64,000 nt of DNA. Origin: Sceloporus undulatus. Taxonomy: Eukaryota > Chordata > Lepidosauria > Squamata > Phrynosomatidae. A model generated the notes under the pieces. The model did no database searches. It saw only the letters and a list, made by a program, of their open reading frames with translations, and was not told the DNA's origin. The DNA is taken from assembly GCF_019175285.1 (NCBI RefSeq), contig NC_056527.1:115013295-115077294 (forward strand), in the 5' to 3' direction. Within the stretch, counting starts at the first letter, position 1. The number at the start of each line of letters is the position of its first letter. Positions 49,192 to 60,815 of the stretch are shown piece after piece. Made by a program: the position numbers and the translations under genes.

Positions 49192-51447
49192 TATTGAATC
49201 AGGGTATTGCTTTCCCCCCACCCACCCCCCTTGCCATATCAGGAGGGGCCTCTTCCTCCTTCTTTTTTTTCCCCATTGCCAGGCTATTAGCCACAGAGTT
49301 GCCCCCTTCCTCAGGCTCCTAGCCCCAGTGGCCCCTTCCTCCTTGGGAAGCCCCCACCTCTTCCCCCCCAGACCTCCATCTCCCCCAATGCTCTCTCCCT
49401 GCAAGCCAGCCTAGGACCAATCCCTTGTATGGCCCCCATATTTCCTGATACAAGAGAACTCTTTTTTCTCCCCCTCCCAATCTGGACCTCCAAAGTATGG
49501 GGCCTTCCACCCCACACATATCTCCTTAGCTTGCCCACCCAGCCACAGCCTCCATGTGCCACTAATACCTAGCTGTTTAGCCCCCTCCCCTCCATCTCCC
49601 GGCAATCCCAGTCCTTAGCCACCTGAATCCTAAGAGAAGGGGGCTCTCTGGTCTCCAAGATGCCTCCTCTCAGCCCCATCGCCCTCTTCTGCCCCACACC
49701 TTTCCCCCATCAAACCCTCACCCCTTCTGCCTTTCTCTCCCTGCTACCTCTGAGCCTGGATCTCAGCCTCTACAATCCCTGTAGGCTCTGTGTCCCTCTT
49801 TTAGGACCAGTGTCCATCCAAGATGCTCGCCTCCATCCCTGTCCATGGTACTTAAACCCTCTCAACCCCCCTTTCCCCATCCTCCCTCACCCCCCTTCCA
49901 TCTGCCTTCATGGCTCTCCAGGAGATGGCAGGGTCCCCTGGGGATGGAGGAGGAGAGGGAAGGGAGGAAGGTCATGGTGTCTGGGAGATGATGGAGTGGG
50001 TTACTTCAGCCGAATGGCAGGGTGGGGAGAAGACTGTTGGAGGGCTTGCCTACATGGAAAGGCGCAGGTTGGGGGGCGGGTGGGAGGTCTAGTGCACTGG
50101 AGATGGAGCCAAGGCTGCTGGGTTTCCAACCTGCAGCTGCAGGGGATAGGAAGCTGTTTATCTTTCTGCTGAAACTCCACCTTGGGCTTTCTGCTCGGTG
50201 GATTATCTCTGGGAGCTGCTGGTGGGCTAATGGCTTGTCTCCTGAGGCTCTGGATGGTGTCTAAACATGTGTATGTATGTGTGTATGTGTGTGTGAGAGA
50301 GAGAGAGAGCTGCCGACTCCAGTGTGTGTCTCCCATGCACATTTTCTGCTGCCTCTCTTTGGAGTCCCCTTTTAAAATCCAGCTCTAGGGGAGTGCCTGT
50401 TTTTATAGAGGAAGCAAAGGTGTTGAGACAGCAGTGGGCTTGTGTGCAGGGCGCGCATTTTGCAATATCCTTTTGCAGCAGAACACACACACACACACAC
50501 GGAATCTCCCAAGGAGACAGAGAGACACACTCATGTGAGTGTACGCAAACGTGGACATAAATCGTGCACACACAGATGTTTTCTGACACAGAAGCTCGGC
50601 AGGCGACTCACACACAACCACACAGGAAAAATAACAAAACAGAGAAGAAGAAGAAAAACCAACCAAAATTTGACACACCCAAGGTTCAAATCAGCTTTTC
50701 GCCATCCTGGCGCTCTCTGGATGTGTTGGACTACATCTCCCACCATCCCCAGGCAGCCTGGCACTCTGAAAGTCAGGATGTTGAGGAAAGCTGGTTTAAT
50801 TCATTCTGTCTGCAATGTGTTTTTGGATCCTTCTGTCTGTACCTGTTTATTTTTGCTTTAAGCTGTCTGTCACAGCAAGAGGAGAATGTTTGTTCAACTA
50901 GTGCTAAATTGACTGGTCGGCAACAGAAAGTCTTCAGGGTCTCAGACAGAAAAGGGAAACTATTTCCATCGTTCTTCCTCTGATCACTGCATCCAGGGAT
51001 TCTGGAAACTGAACTAAGGACCATTAACATACAATGCAGTTGTTTTATTCTGGGCTGTGAACTAGTGGCCATATTGGCTGGGTATCCCAGGAGTTGTAGT
51101 CCAAAAAGAGTAACTTTTCCAAGCACTGATAGATTCTCCTCATACACACACACACACACACACACTACACATAGGGACGTGAGAGTTGTCTGGAATTTGC
51201 TCCACTGCATTAACTCACAGTTCAAATCCTGTTGCTTCTCTCCTCATTTTGCTGTAAAGAAACCCAAAGGATGATTCCTGATTTTTGGTATCAGAATCAG
51301 GAATAACACAGAAAGAACAGGGATAGGTTCCTACTCCAGACAAAAGATGAGCCATTCAACATGTTTCAGTTCACTACATATTCAAAACAAAACAATATGC
51401 ACGTGTGAAATGAAGCAATCATGTCCCATAAGCCATGCATAGACAGC

Positions 51448-51639
51448 TAGCATGGTATAGTGGTTTGAACATTGGGCTATGACTCTGGAGATCAGAGTTC
51501 GATTCCCCACTCAGCTATGGAAACCCAGTGGGTGACCTTGGGTGAGTCACATACTCTCAGCCCCAGAAAACCCCATGTTAGCTTTGCCTTAGGGTCACTA
51601 TAAGTCGGAAATTATTTGAAGGCACACAACAACAACAAA
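51448..51639 (+). mobile_element. tRNA-derived SINE with BovB-like tail
   Basis: AGCTAGCATGGTATAGTGGT, B box CAGAGTTCGATTCCC, core TTGGGTGAGTCACATACTCT, tail TATAAGTCGGAAATTATTTG with CAA repeats. Confidence 0.8.
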
Positions 51640-51653
51640 GCCTTGCATAAGTA

Positions 51654-51869
51654 CAGTTGGCCCTTGGTATCCACTGGGATTTGGTTCCAGGACCCCCAGT
51701 GAATACAAAAATCTGTGTGTGCTCAAGTCCCATTAAATATAATGGCACAGTAAAATGGTGTCCTTTATATAAATTGTCAAAATCAACATTTGCTATTTGG
51801 CATAACATTTTCAAGCTGCAGATGCTTGAATCCACAGATAAAAAATCCATGGACATGGAGGGCCGACTG
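51654..51869 (+). mobile_element. Tigger-like MITE, complete ends
   Basis: CAGTTGGCCCTTGGTATCC to GGAGGGCCGACTG with TA on both sides. The longest well-preserved copy of this family here. Confidence 0.8.
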
Positions 51870-52016
51870 TAAACAAAAGCATTTTGAACCTTCAAAAGAC
51901 AACAGAAGATTTCTTCCAAAATGTATCCAGTAATTACTCCATTTATGCTTTCTATTTTGGTGGCTAAACTTATAGATCTATTTTTAAAAACATGCTTTTT
52001 CAAACACTATCTATGG

Positions 52017-52131
52017 CAGTGATGGTGAACCTTTTAGAGACCGAGTGCCCAAACTACAATCCAAAACCCACTTATTTAATGCAAAGTGCCGTGCCACCTC
52101 TGGCACGCGTGCCATAGGTTTGCCACCACTG
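52017..52131. mobile_element. hAT MITE with perfect 8-bp target duplication
   Basis: 115 bp. Ends CAGTGATGGTGAACCT and AGGTTTGCCACCACTG-type inverted (CCATAGGTTTGCCACCACTG at right). ATCTATGG occurs at 52009-52016 and 52132-52139. 8-bp duplication and CAGTG ends are diagnostic for hAT. Confidence 0.85.
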
Positions 52132-53413
52132 ATCTATGGTAACGCAGGCTTATCTGCTGTTCCTTTTTCTCCTTTTTTGCAGCTCATGCATGCTCAGTAA
52201 GGGATTCTGGAGCCAGCTGCTGTTCACCTCACCTGTTGGAAGCAGACGCACATGGCTAGAGCTGGATAGGCTATAGCAGAGTCTTGCTCTTTCCCAGATC
52301 AAACACTATTGCATTGTTTACTCTAGACACATTGCTGCAACCTGACACTGAATGTCTGTTTCTTTGGCCTTCTTTCAATATGCTCTCGATGCCAAAGCTG
52401 CTAAAAATTGTTGAGCTAGACAAAGGACAAGGGAGAAAGGGGGCTTGGGTAGGTGTAAAAAGCCTTTGTAAAAAGGAGATTCGTTGTTAGAGGCTTTGTG
52501 GAGTGAGATACATCTGTACTTAGTATGTATACACAATTGGGCTGAAAGACAGTTTAGCTTGATCCTTGGCAACAAGTTGAAGTGTCTACTTTACTATAGT
52601 TTCTTTGACCAACATTTATCTGGAAAAAGAAGAAGAAAACAAAGAGTATAAATATTTCAGAAGACAACTGGTGGAGCCAAAAATCTCTATGTACTGATGT
52701 GTGTGTGTGTGTGTGTGCATACACAGATACACACACATCTCAGATAAAGATAACACAAACACCACATTGCTAAGAAAAGCAAATAGTTATACACAAACAA
52801 CACATGCCAACAGTGGGGTGGGCACGTTTAGTGCATCTTGGGCCCATTTTTCTGCCCCGTGACCCTCTGGGGCTACACAGCCAGCCCAAGAATGTTTGAT
52901 GTTTTTGAAGTACATGTTTTTCTAAACCACTTCTGGGCTGCTTTTGAAATTTTATACAGGTCAGAGAGTCCTGCGGCCTATTTACAGTTACTGTTCCTGG
53001 AGGTTTCCAGAAGATGCAGTTCACTCACTGGGCTTTTCTCCCCAGAAAAACAGCAGTCTAGAGACTTTGGAGGGGTTCAGGGCCTTGAAAAAAAGCCCTG
53101 AACTGCATTTTGCCCATATCTGCTCCATGGTGCAAGAGGTTCTGGCTCTTGCAATGAAAAGAGTGCTCTGGACATGTTCAGAAGTACCCTCTCTACACTG
53201 CAGGAGGATGCGCTGGATAAACCACATGCTCCAATGCATTGGTGCATTCATAAAACAGGAAGGAATGCTACTATCCACACTAGGTTTCACTTGCTGCACA
53301 TATTACGGAAGGTGCAAAGATGATGTCTCACCTCCTCCCTCAGACTGTGTCTCCCTGTCTCTCTCGTACATGCTCAAACACAGCCAGGTAGTAAATAAAT
53401 AAAAAGGATGGAG

Positions 53414-53652
53414 ACTGCTAAGCGTGGTGTAGTGGTTCCAGCACTGAACTATGACTCTGGAGACTAGCGTTCGAATCCCAGCTCAGCCATGTAAACCTAC
53501 TGGGTGACCTTGGGCAAGTCACACTCTCTCAGACTCAGAGGATGACAATGGCAAACCTCCTCTGCAGAAACTTGCCAAGAAAACCCCATGATAGGTTTAC
53601 CATAGGATTGCCGTAAGTTGAAAATGGCTTGAAGGTGCACAACAACAACTGT
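53414..53652 (+). mobile_element. tRNA-derived SINE with BovB-like tail
   Basis: TGCTAAGCGTGGTGTAGTGG start, GTTCGAATCCCAGCTCAGCC, full core, and tail GAAAATGGCTTGAAGGTGCA plus CAACAAC. Full length. Confidence 0.85.
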
Positions 53653-53669
53653 TAAGTTAAAAGTATGTG

Positions 53670-53930
53670 AAGAGATCTTGTAGCACCTTTGAGATTAACT
53701 GAAAGAAACAAAGTTGGAAGCATGAGCTTTCATAGATTACTTCCTCAGATGCATTTGGTTGCTTTATGTTGCCAACCAGTCAATATGGCACTAGTTGATT
53801 CCACATGCATCTATGGAAATAGGCTTTAGTCTACAAAAGCTCATGCTGCCAACCTCTTTCAGTTAGTCTCAGAGGTGCCACAAGATCTCTCTACAACTGA
53901 TTCTACAGTCTAACACAGCTATAGCTGTGG
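53670..53930. mobile_element. Penelope-like ends, inverted pair
   Basis: Minus copy CTGAGGA...GAAAGCTCATGC (plus strand GCATGAGCTTTCATAGATTA) and plus copy AAAGCTCATGCTGCCAAC, ending CAGTCTAACACAGCTATAG. Same family as 44370-44575; stem II is degraded in the minus copy. Confidence 0.5.
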
Positions 53931-54154
53931 ATGTTAAGTTAAAAGATACCCATGTGCTAGTGAACAACTGTGGCTAGTGGTGAAGCTGCTGTGGTTGTCC
54001 TATTTCACTCCTAGCCTACACAGGCTTCAAAGTGAGATGGTGGAAGCCAGAGATGATATAAATTGAGTAGTACCACTTCAGTTCCAGGTAAGAGAAATGT
54101 CATTTTGTACCATTCCTTCTGTACAAGTTGATCTCTTCTGCTGTACTAGTTTTC

Positions 54155-54690
54155 TTTAATAGAATCATAGGCGGGATACAAACCGCCATATAGTACGTAT
54201 AGGATACGTACTAGGGTTAGGAAGGGGCGGTGCTTCCGCACCCCCCTAACCATAGTACGTATCCTATACGTACAAGATGGCGGCGCCCCTTCTACATGGG
54301 TGCTGCCATCTTTACGTACTGGACACATAGCATCCAGACGTGTCGCAGCGCCTATGACGTTGTGAATGCGCCGGCAGCGCTTCGCGACGTCATCAGTGCG
54401 CCGCAAGAAGAAGCTCCGAAATGGAGCTTCTTTTTTGCTCCGCGCGGGAGTCGCGCGGTTTGGCTGCTGCGGCTCCCGCGCGGAGCAAACGACGGTGGCG
54501 GGGAAGCGCCGCAAAGCGGCGGTTTGTATCCCACCATAGAGTTGGAAGAAAACCCAAAGGCCATCCAGTTCAATCCCATTCTGCCATGCAGGAATACACA
54601 GTAAAAGCACTCCCAATGGATGGCTGTCCAGCCTCTGTTCAAAAACCTCCCAAAAAGGAGACTCCACCACTTTCCAAGACAGCATAACTG
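54155..54690 (-). mobile_element. CR1 LINE 3' end, split by a foldback MITE
   Basis: Reversed CR1 tail AGAATCATA | AGAGTTGGAAGAAAACCC continuing with GCCATCCAGTTCAATCCC and the reversed ORF2 end. The break holds a MITE at 54170-54534. Confidence 0.8.
54170..54534. mobile_element. GC-rich foldback MITE, 3-bp target duplication ATA
   Basis: 365 bp. Left end GGCGGGATACAAACCGCC, right end GGCGGTTTGTATCCCACC (inverted, one mismatch). ATA flanks both sides (54167-54169, 54535-54537). Removing element and one ATA restores the CR1 tail AATCATAGAGTTGG exactly. CpG-rich, with a strong GCTCCGCGCGGGAG-type central hairpin. Confidence 0.85.
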
Positions 54691-55284
54691 TCAAACAGTT
54701 CTTGAATTGTCTGCATTCTTGAATGTTTAAGGATATGTTTTATTATTTTGCTTTGAATGGAAGCAAGCAGTCACAAATATGACTTGGAAGAAGTGGTACA
54801 AGCCATTCGAGCATCTCTGGACGCTATCTTCCTAATCTCATGCCTGTCTAAAGCTGGAGTCAGAGAGTGCTACATACACCACCAGTTAAAAAGATTGAGA
54901 GAGCAGGAACATATTTTCTGGGAGGTAGATTCAGGGGTTTAAAGACAGAAGAAAAAGCAAAAAAGGGTGGAACACAGCAGAGAGACTGGGCAGAAATTTT
55001 CTCTCTTCAAACAGCCATCAGTGCAAATTAGCAGAAAATGCATGACAAAATATAGAGGTGTTTTATCATAGCTTATGGAACTGACCACCACAAGCTGTCA
55101 TGATGGTTGACAAATTGGAAGATGGGTGTTTCCCAAGGACTGGAGAAATTCAGGAAGAATACGGAAGGCAGTAGGAAAAGAGAGAGACTGCAATACAGGT
55201 GGTTTGATTCAATCAACGGAGCCCTGATTTGCAAGAGCTGAACAAGGCAGTTGATGACCAGGGATCTTGGAAATTTTTCATTAA

Positions 55285-55522
55285 CTGTTGTTGTTGTGTA
55301 CCTTTAAGTTGTTTCCATCTTATGGTGGCCCTATGGCGAAACTATCATGAGGTTTTCTTGGCAAGATATGTTCAGAGGGGGGTTTGCCTTTGCTTTACTC
55401 TGAAGCTGAGAGAATGTGACTTACCCAAAGTCACCCAGTGGGTCTTCATGGCAGAGCTGGGATTCGAATCCTGGTCTCCAGGGCCATTGTCCAATGCTCA
55501 AACCACTGCACCACCCTAGCTT
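55285..55522 (-). mobile_element. tRNA-derived SINE with BovB-like tail
   Basis: Reverse full-length copy: GTTGTTGTTGTGTACCTTTA tail to AAACCACTGCACCACCCTAG 5' end. Confidence 0.8.
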
Positions 55523-56528
55523 TCATTCATAGCATTGCCAAAAATCAAACTAACAGCAAATAATGACAACAAATGTGATGGCTAAGAAAGAACCTTCTGG
55601 GATGATCAGATACTGTGAATAAATAAGAGGGGATGGATGGTACATATATTGTGCTCTGTTGGAGATTTCCTAAAGCACTGAGTGCTGGATTGACTTTTGT
55701 TCCATCTCTCCCTCATCTGTTTGCTTTGAAGTGTGTTGGACTACAGCTCCCATCATCCCCAGCCAGCATGGCCATGCATTGCTTATCTAACATATCTGGA
55801 CATGCTGGAAAAGGCCAGGTTGGATAAAGCCACAAGGCTATCACTGATAGTATTACAGTGTTTTTAAAAATTCAGCGTATACTGGCATATCGTGTATATT
55901 GCAGGGATATACGAAGGTATTAGAGGAGAGATCAGATTTTGCCTAGTAAGGAAAGCAAAGCAAAGTGGGGGAATCTGCCCTTTCCATTCTGGTCCTTTCC
56001 TCCATTTTCCTTTCTGTTGAGTTAATTATCTCCAAACTATTTTTTGCAGCCATTGGAAAAAGGATAAGGACAGAGGAGGAGAGAGAAACTGGGACATTTT
56101 AAAAGCTGCTAAGAAAGTGGCACAATAGAGGAATAACCAGGACTGTCCCTGCCAAATCTGAACAGTTCGAGGGCATGTAAATGTTTTGAGGTTAATACTG
56201 AACAATGTGATAGCCAGGTTTGTAGGTGATGCTGTTTTATTCAGTGTTATAAAAATAAAAAGTGGATTACAAACAATTCCACTTGGATCTCTCTATACTG
56301 AATGAATGAGCAAAAATAAAATAAAATAAAAGTTGGCAAAAAATATATGCAGTTAAGTGTGACTCCTAATGCTCTGTGCCTGAGGGGGTTTGAGCTGCTG
56401 CTGGTGCACCAGGAAAAACCATGGTGGGTGGTTAAAATGCAGATGTCCACCCAGTGTGTGGCAGCTGTGAGAAAAGGCTCATCCCATCCTAGCGATGCTT
56501 AAAATTAAAACTCCCAACATTATATAAT

Positions 56529-56748
56529 GTTGTTGCTGTATGCTTTCAAGTCATTTCTGACTTATGGCAGCCCTAAGATGAACCGATCGCAGGGCTTTCT
56601 TGGCAGAATCTCTTCAGAAGGAGGTTGCCCTTGCCTTGCTCTGAGGCTGAGAGAGTGTGACTGACTCAAGGTTATCCATGGCCACATGGGGAATTGAACC
56701 CTGGTTCCCAACGTCCAACACTCAAACCACGACACCCCACTGGCTCTC
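56529..56748 (-). mobile_element. tRNA-derived SINE with BovB-like tail
   Basis: Reverse copy: GTTGTTGCTGTATGCTTTCA tail, CTCTGAGGCTGAGAGAGTGT core, CCACTGGCT 5' end. Confidence 0.8.
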
Positions 56749-56944
56749 CCTGTTTTAAACAGGGTTGTTTATTGAACTGTCTTTAAACTTTTATGTTATG
56801 CATTGATTTCGTTTTGACTGTTATGTTGTGAGCTGCTAAAATGATCAGACTGTTGGAGTAACCACTGTACAAATACAAATTACAACGAGGAACTGCTGGC
56901 CCTCATCCCCTTCCCCACCACTACTCCCTTCTCCTTTTGTGTGG

Positions 56945-57041
56945 TGTCTTTTTAGATTGTAAGCCTGAGGGCAGGGAACCGTCTAATTAAAAAGTCTGTA
57001 TGTACAGCGCTGTGTAAATTTACAGCGCTTTATAAATAAAG

Positions 57042-57088
<47 letters not shown>
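56945..57088 (+). mobile_element. L2/CORE-SINE-type 3' end with AAT tail
   Basis: TTAGATTGTAAGCCTGAGGG, GCAGGGAACCGTCTAATTAA and ACAGCGCTTTATAAATAAAG, the widely shared L2-type terminus, followed by about thirteen AAT units. Confidence 0.65.
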
Positions 57089-57194
57089 GGAACAGTGACT
57101 AAGAAGAACTTAGCACAGGTTTATCAAAACGCATGTTTCCCCCCACTCTAATAATATTAGAACTCAACCATTGATATCAATTTCCAGTCTATTT

Positions 57195-57290
57195 AGGATA
57201 ATCATAGAATAATAGAAACATAGAATTGTAGTTCTAGAAGGCATCCTAAGGGCCATCTAACCCATCCTCCCCCTGTGCAATTAAAACAAA
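57195..57290 (-). mobile_element. CR1-type LINE 3' end, short
   Basis: Reversed tail ATCATAGAATAATAGAAACA then GGGCCATCTAACCCATCC. Confidence 0.65.
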
Positions 57291-57644
57291 GCACTTTTTT
57301 TTCACACAACACATAATTTATGGCATGTTCTGCCCCAAGCTGTGCAATGGCCACTGGCTTGGATGGTTTTAAAGGGGGATTAGAGAAATACATTGAGGTA
57401 TACCTGCAGCTCTATGGGTTCCGCAAATTCAGAGGCAAATATTTCTTCAAACCCCAGCATTAGAAAACATTTTTGGAAAGCATTGACAGGTATGGGCTAC
57501 TGTCTTTATGGGTTGGCCAGTATGTTAAATAGCTTAGTGGACAAGATAGACTTTGGCCAGTTTGCAGGTATCGTAGACTTTCTACCCAAAGAAGAACTCT
57601 ATGACATCCTAAAACTTACATGCTCCTTTGTTGCTGTGCTAACA

Positions 57645-58446
57645 AAATGAATTTCAACACGGAGAAATGTAAGGTACTGCACTTAGGGCGGAAAAATGAA
57701 ATGCACAGATATAGGATGGGTGACACCTGGCTGAACGAGAATTATACGTATGAAAGGGATCTGGGAGTCCAAGTAGACCATAAGTTGAACATGAGTCAAC
57801 AACAGGGCAATGCAGCAGCTAACAATGCCAATGTGATTGTAGGCTGCATCAATAGAAGTATAGTGTCTAGATCAAGGGAAGTAATAGTGCCACTGTATTC
57901 TGCTTTGGTCAGGCACCACCTGGAATACTGTGTCCAGTTCTGGGCGCCACAATTCAAAAAGGACATTGAGAAACCACCTGAGTGTGTCCAAAGGAGGGCG
58001 ACTAAAATGGTGAAGGGTCTGGAAACCATGAAGCCCTATGAGGAACGCCTTAGGGAGCTGGGGATGTTTAGCCTGGAGAAGAGACGGTTAAGAGGTGATA
58101 TGATAGCCCTGTTTAAATATTTGAAGAGATGTGATATTGAGGAGGGAGCAAGCTTGTTTTCTGCTGCTCCAGAGACTAGGACCCGAAGCAATGGATGCAA
58201 GCTGCAGGAAAAGAGATTCCAGCTCAACATTAGGAGGAACTTCCTGACCGTAAGAGCTGTCCAACAGTGGAACACACTCCATCCTGAGAGTATAGTGGAG
58301 TCTCCCTACTTGGAAGTCTTTAAGCAGAGGCTGGATGGCCATCTGTCAAAGATGCTTTGATTTAGATTTCCTGCATGGAAGAAGGGGGTTGGACTGGATC
58401 AAGTCCCTTGTGGTCTCTTCCAACTCTATGATTCTATGATTCTAAG
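57645..58446 (+). mobile_element. CR1 LINE, 3' part with open ORF2 C-terminus
   Basis: A 5'-truncated CR1 copy. The frame from 57620 to the stop at 58360 is uninterrupted and encodes the CR1 reverse-transcriptase C-terminal region: FNTEKCKVLHLGRKN, YERDLGVQVDHKLNMS, SREVIVPLYSALVRHHLEYC, VQFWAPQFKKDIE, RLRELGMFSLEKRRLRGDMI, NIRRNFLTVRAVQQWN and FKQRLDGH. The 3' UTR ends in the CR1 hallmark TCTATGATTCTATGATTCTA. The catalytic reverse-transcriptase centre and endonuclease are absent. The open frame over about 240 codons suggests a fairly young insertion. Confidence 0.9.
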
Positions 58447-58469
58447 TACTAACTAACAATAACCTGCCT

Positions 58470-59480
58470 GTCACTCCTGTTTCTCCAATAGTTGCAGGCA
58501 AAAGCAAGCTGCTATAACCTTTCCTGGCTTGTGCATTCTCCTTATCAATAACGTTACTTATGCCAACCACACTTTGGTGTCGCTTGTCCACACATGTCCC
58601 TGTTGTCATCTATGAAATGTTGGAGGGTGTGTATTTATGAAGAAGTTTTAAAGTTTCAATACTATAAGGGCAGGCATTTTTATTTCTTATTTTCATGCAT
58701 TGTGAGAATGATCCGTTTTTTAATTAGTCTCTGCACCTGGTTCTTCAGCCATTTATCGTAGTCTATGAGCAAGATTTGTCCTTCTATTGGCTTGATAATT
58801 TAATGTGTTTTCCACCAATTTTACCAATAAAATTGCCAACTGGCCTGTATTTCCCTGAAGGCTCCTGGCTCCTTTAAAGATCAGTATTGCATTGGTGAGT
58901 TTCCAACCCTCTGATATGGAGATTGATTTTCAAGACATTTTCAGAACATGTTTCATATTCTTGTTAGAAACGCTATTTGGATTGAGCCGCTTGCTAATTT
59001 CAATTTGATGAGAAGCTTTAGTGCTTCACCTCTTGTTATCTGTATTTTGGCTCAAGATTCTCACCCTGAAAAGGGATTTGAAGCACTGATCTCTACATCT
59101 TCTCCAGATGAGATAGAAATCCATTTATCTTCCTGCAATTTTACTGTCTCCGTTTAGCACACAGTTAACTCCCTCCTGGTCTTACAACACGAGCCATCTC
59201 TGCTATATTTAATTTTTAAAAATGGTTGGTTTTAATATCTTAATGCCCCAATTACTCGTATTCACCTTTTCCTTTTCTCCCATGTTTTGCTTCCTCTAGC
59301 TTGATTGTCAACTTTAATTTGTCTTTCTAGAGATTGTGCTTGTCAGCGTTTTCCACATCTGGACAAGGCTTCCATTTTCTGATGGAAGCCTTGTTTTTCT
59401 TTATATCTTCATGGTGTGTCCCCCCCCCCCCCACCCCCGGCAAGGCTTTTCCAGGCAAGGCTTGCCTCATTCAGAGAATT
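58470..59480. other. AT-rich stretch, possible old LINE remnant
   Basis: No clear gene. Reverse reading of about 58700-58860 gives fragments such as EGQILLIDYDKWLKNQV that could be an eroded reverse transcriptase, but I cannot assign it. Poly-C near 59419-59432. Confidence 0.25.
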
Positions 59481-59764
59481 TTGCAAGGAGTATAGATGAT
59501 GATGTCTTCCATTTGTAATTCTCCTGTGTTTTCCTAGAGATGTTCCTATCTTCTTTTTTTAACCACAGAAAACCTCTTAAGGAAAGGAAGATGGAATAGT
59601 TCCGGAGTCTCTTGTTTGGTAGGGCTAAGAGGAGCGATCCACTTCTTGACACAGCTCCTTAACCATGCTGGCATCTTCCTGTACTTCATGTGCCTTTCCT
59701 AATGTGGAAGTACATTGTTACTATACAGGCATAGCCAAGATAAATAAACTGAGACTGTCATATT

Positions 59765-60193
59765 TTGGATAGTTAGCTGCCCTTGAGTCAACCTCGACTC
59801 ATGGCAATCCTTTGGATGAGACATCTCCAAGGCCCCTGGCCCCGTCCTCCACTGCTCTGCTCAGGTCTTGCAAATTCAGTCCCTCCCATGACCTCCCTGA
59901 TCGAGTCTATCCATCTGGCATGCAGTCTTCCTCTTTTTCTGCTGCCTTCCACCTTTCCTAGCATCATTGTCTTTTCAAATTACTCATTTTTCCTCATCGT
60001 GTGGCCAAAATACGAAAGCCTCAATTTAGTCATCTTGGTTGAATCTGTTCTAGAACTCATTTGTTTGTCTTCTTGGCTGCCCATAGTATTCTCAGTACTC
60101 TTCTCCAGCGCCACATTTCAAATGAATTCATTTTCTTCCTATGGACTTTTTGTACTACCAAGCTCTCACATCCGTACATGGCAATGAGAAATA
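59765..60193 (-). mobile_element. BovB-type LINE 3' fragment, distal half
   Basis: Minus-strand remnants CESLVVQKVHRKKMNSFEMW, RWRRVLRI and LEQIQPRW, then the BovB-like tail ATGAGTCGAGGTTGACTCAA. Continues beyond a Tigger-like MITE at 60427-60600. Confidence 0.7.
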
Positions 60194-60426
60194 CAGTCAG
60201 CCCTTTGTATCTACAGGTTTTTTTATTGATGGACTCAAGCGTCCACAGCTTGAAAATATTTTTAAAAATGTATAAATTTCAAAAAGCAAACCTTGATTTT
60301 GCTATTTTATATACAGTAAGGGACCTCATTTTACTATGCCACTGTATTTAATAGGACTTGAGCACATATTTTGTTACCCACGGAGGTTTCTGGAACCAAA
60401 CCCCAGCAGATACCAAGGGCCCACTG
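60194..60426 (-). mobile_element. Tigger-like MITE inserted in BovB
   Basis: CAGTCAGCCCTTTGTATC to AAGGGCCCACTG with TA on both sides (60192-60193, 60427-60428). It splits a BovB fragment. Confidence 0.8.
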
Positions 60427-60600
60427 TACAATGGCTTGGATGATCCTCACTTTAGTATTCAGAGTTTCCTTACATTTTATGATCATGTCCAGTTCTTTAA
60501 TAGCAGCCTTTCCCAATCCTAGTCTTCTTCTGATTTCTTGACTGCAGCCTCTGTTCTGATCAATATTTGATCCAAGGTATGGGAACTCTTTGATGATGAG
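60427..60600 (-). mobile_element. BovB-type LINE 3' fragment, proximal half
   Basis: Minus-strand reading FPYLGSNIDQNRGCSQEIRR then LGLGKAAIKEL and KVRIIQAIV, the typical segment after the BovB/RTE reverse transcriptase. Confidence 0.75.
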
Positions 60601-60815
60601 ACATTTGAGAAGGCATTGCTCACTAGGAAAGGCAAGGTAGCAGTAGGGAAAGAGGAAGATCATATTACAGATGGATTGAGTGAATCAAGAAAGTGACAGC
60701 TGCCTTGAATCTGCAGCACTGTTGGAGCAGGACTATTGACAAAAGGGAAACTTGGAGGCCGCTCATTCATAGCATCGCCATAAATCAAAGTTGACTTGAT
60801 GTCAATTAACAACAA
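60600..60815 (+). mobile_element. BovB-type LINE 3' fragment, opposite orientation
   Basis: Plus-strand remnants near RKGKVAVGKEEDHITDGL and TWRPLIHSIAIN-like, ending in GTTGACTTGATGTCAATTAA and a CAACAA tail. Abuts the minus-strand copy. Confidence 0.55.

Noticed and set aside
51448-51520. tRNA genes at SINE heads
   Set aside because: A and B boxes are present but there is no full cloverleaf; these are SINE promoters.
54757-54942. 61-codon ORF with a mildly protein-like composition
   Set aside because: No match to CARMIL exon 2 or any family I know, no splice context; kept as unexplained.
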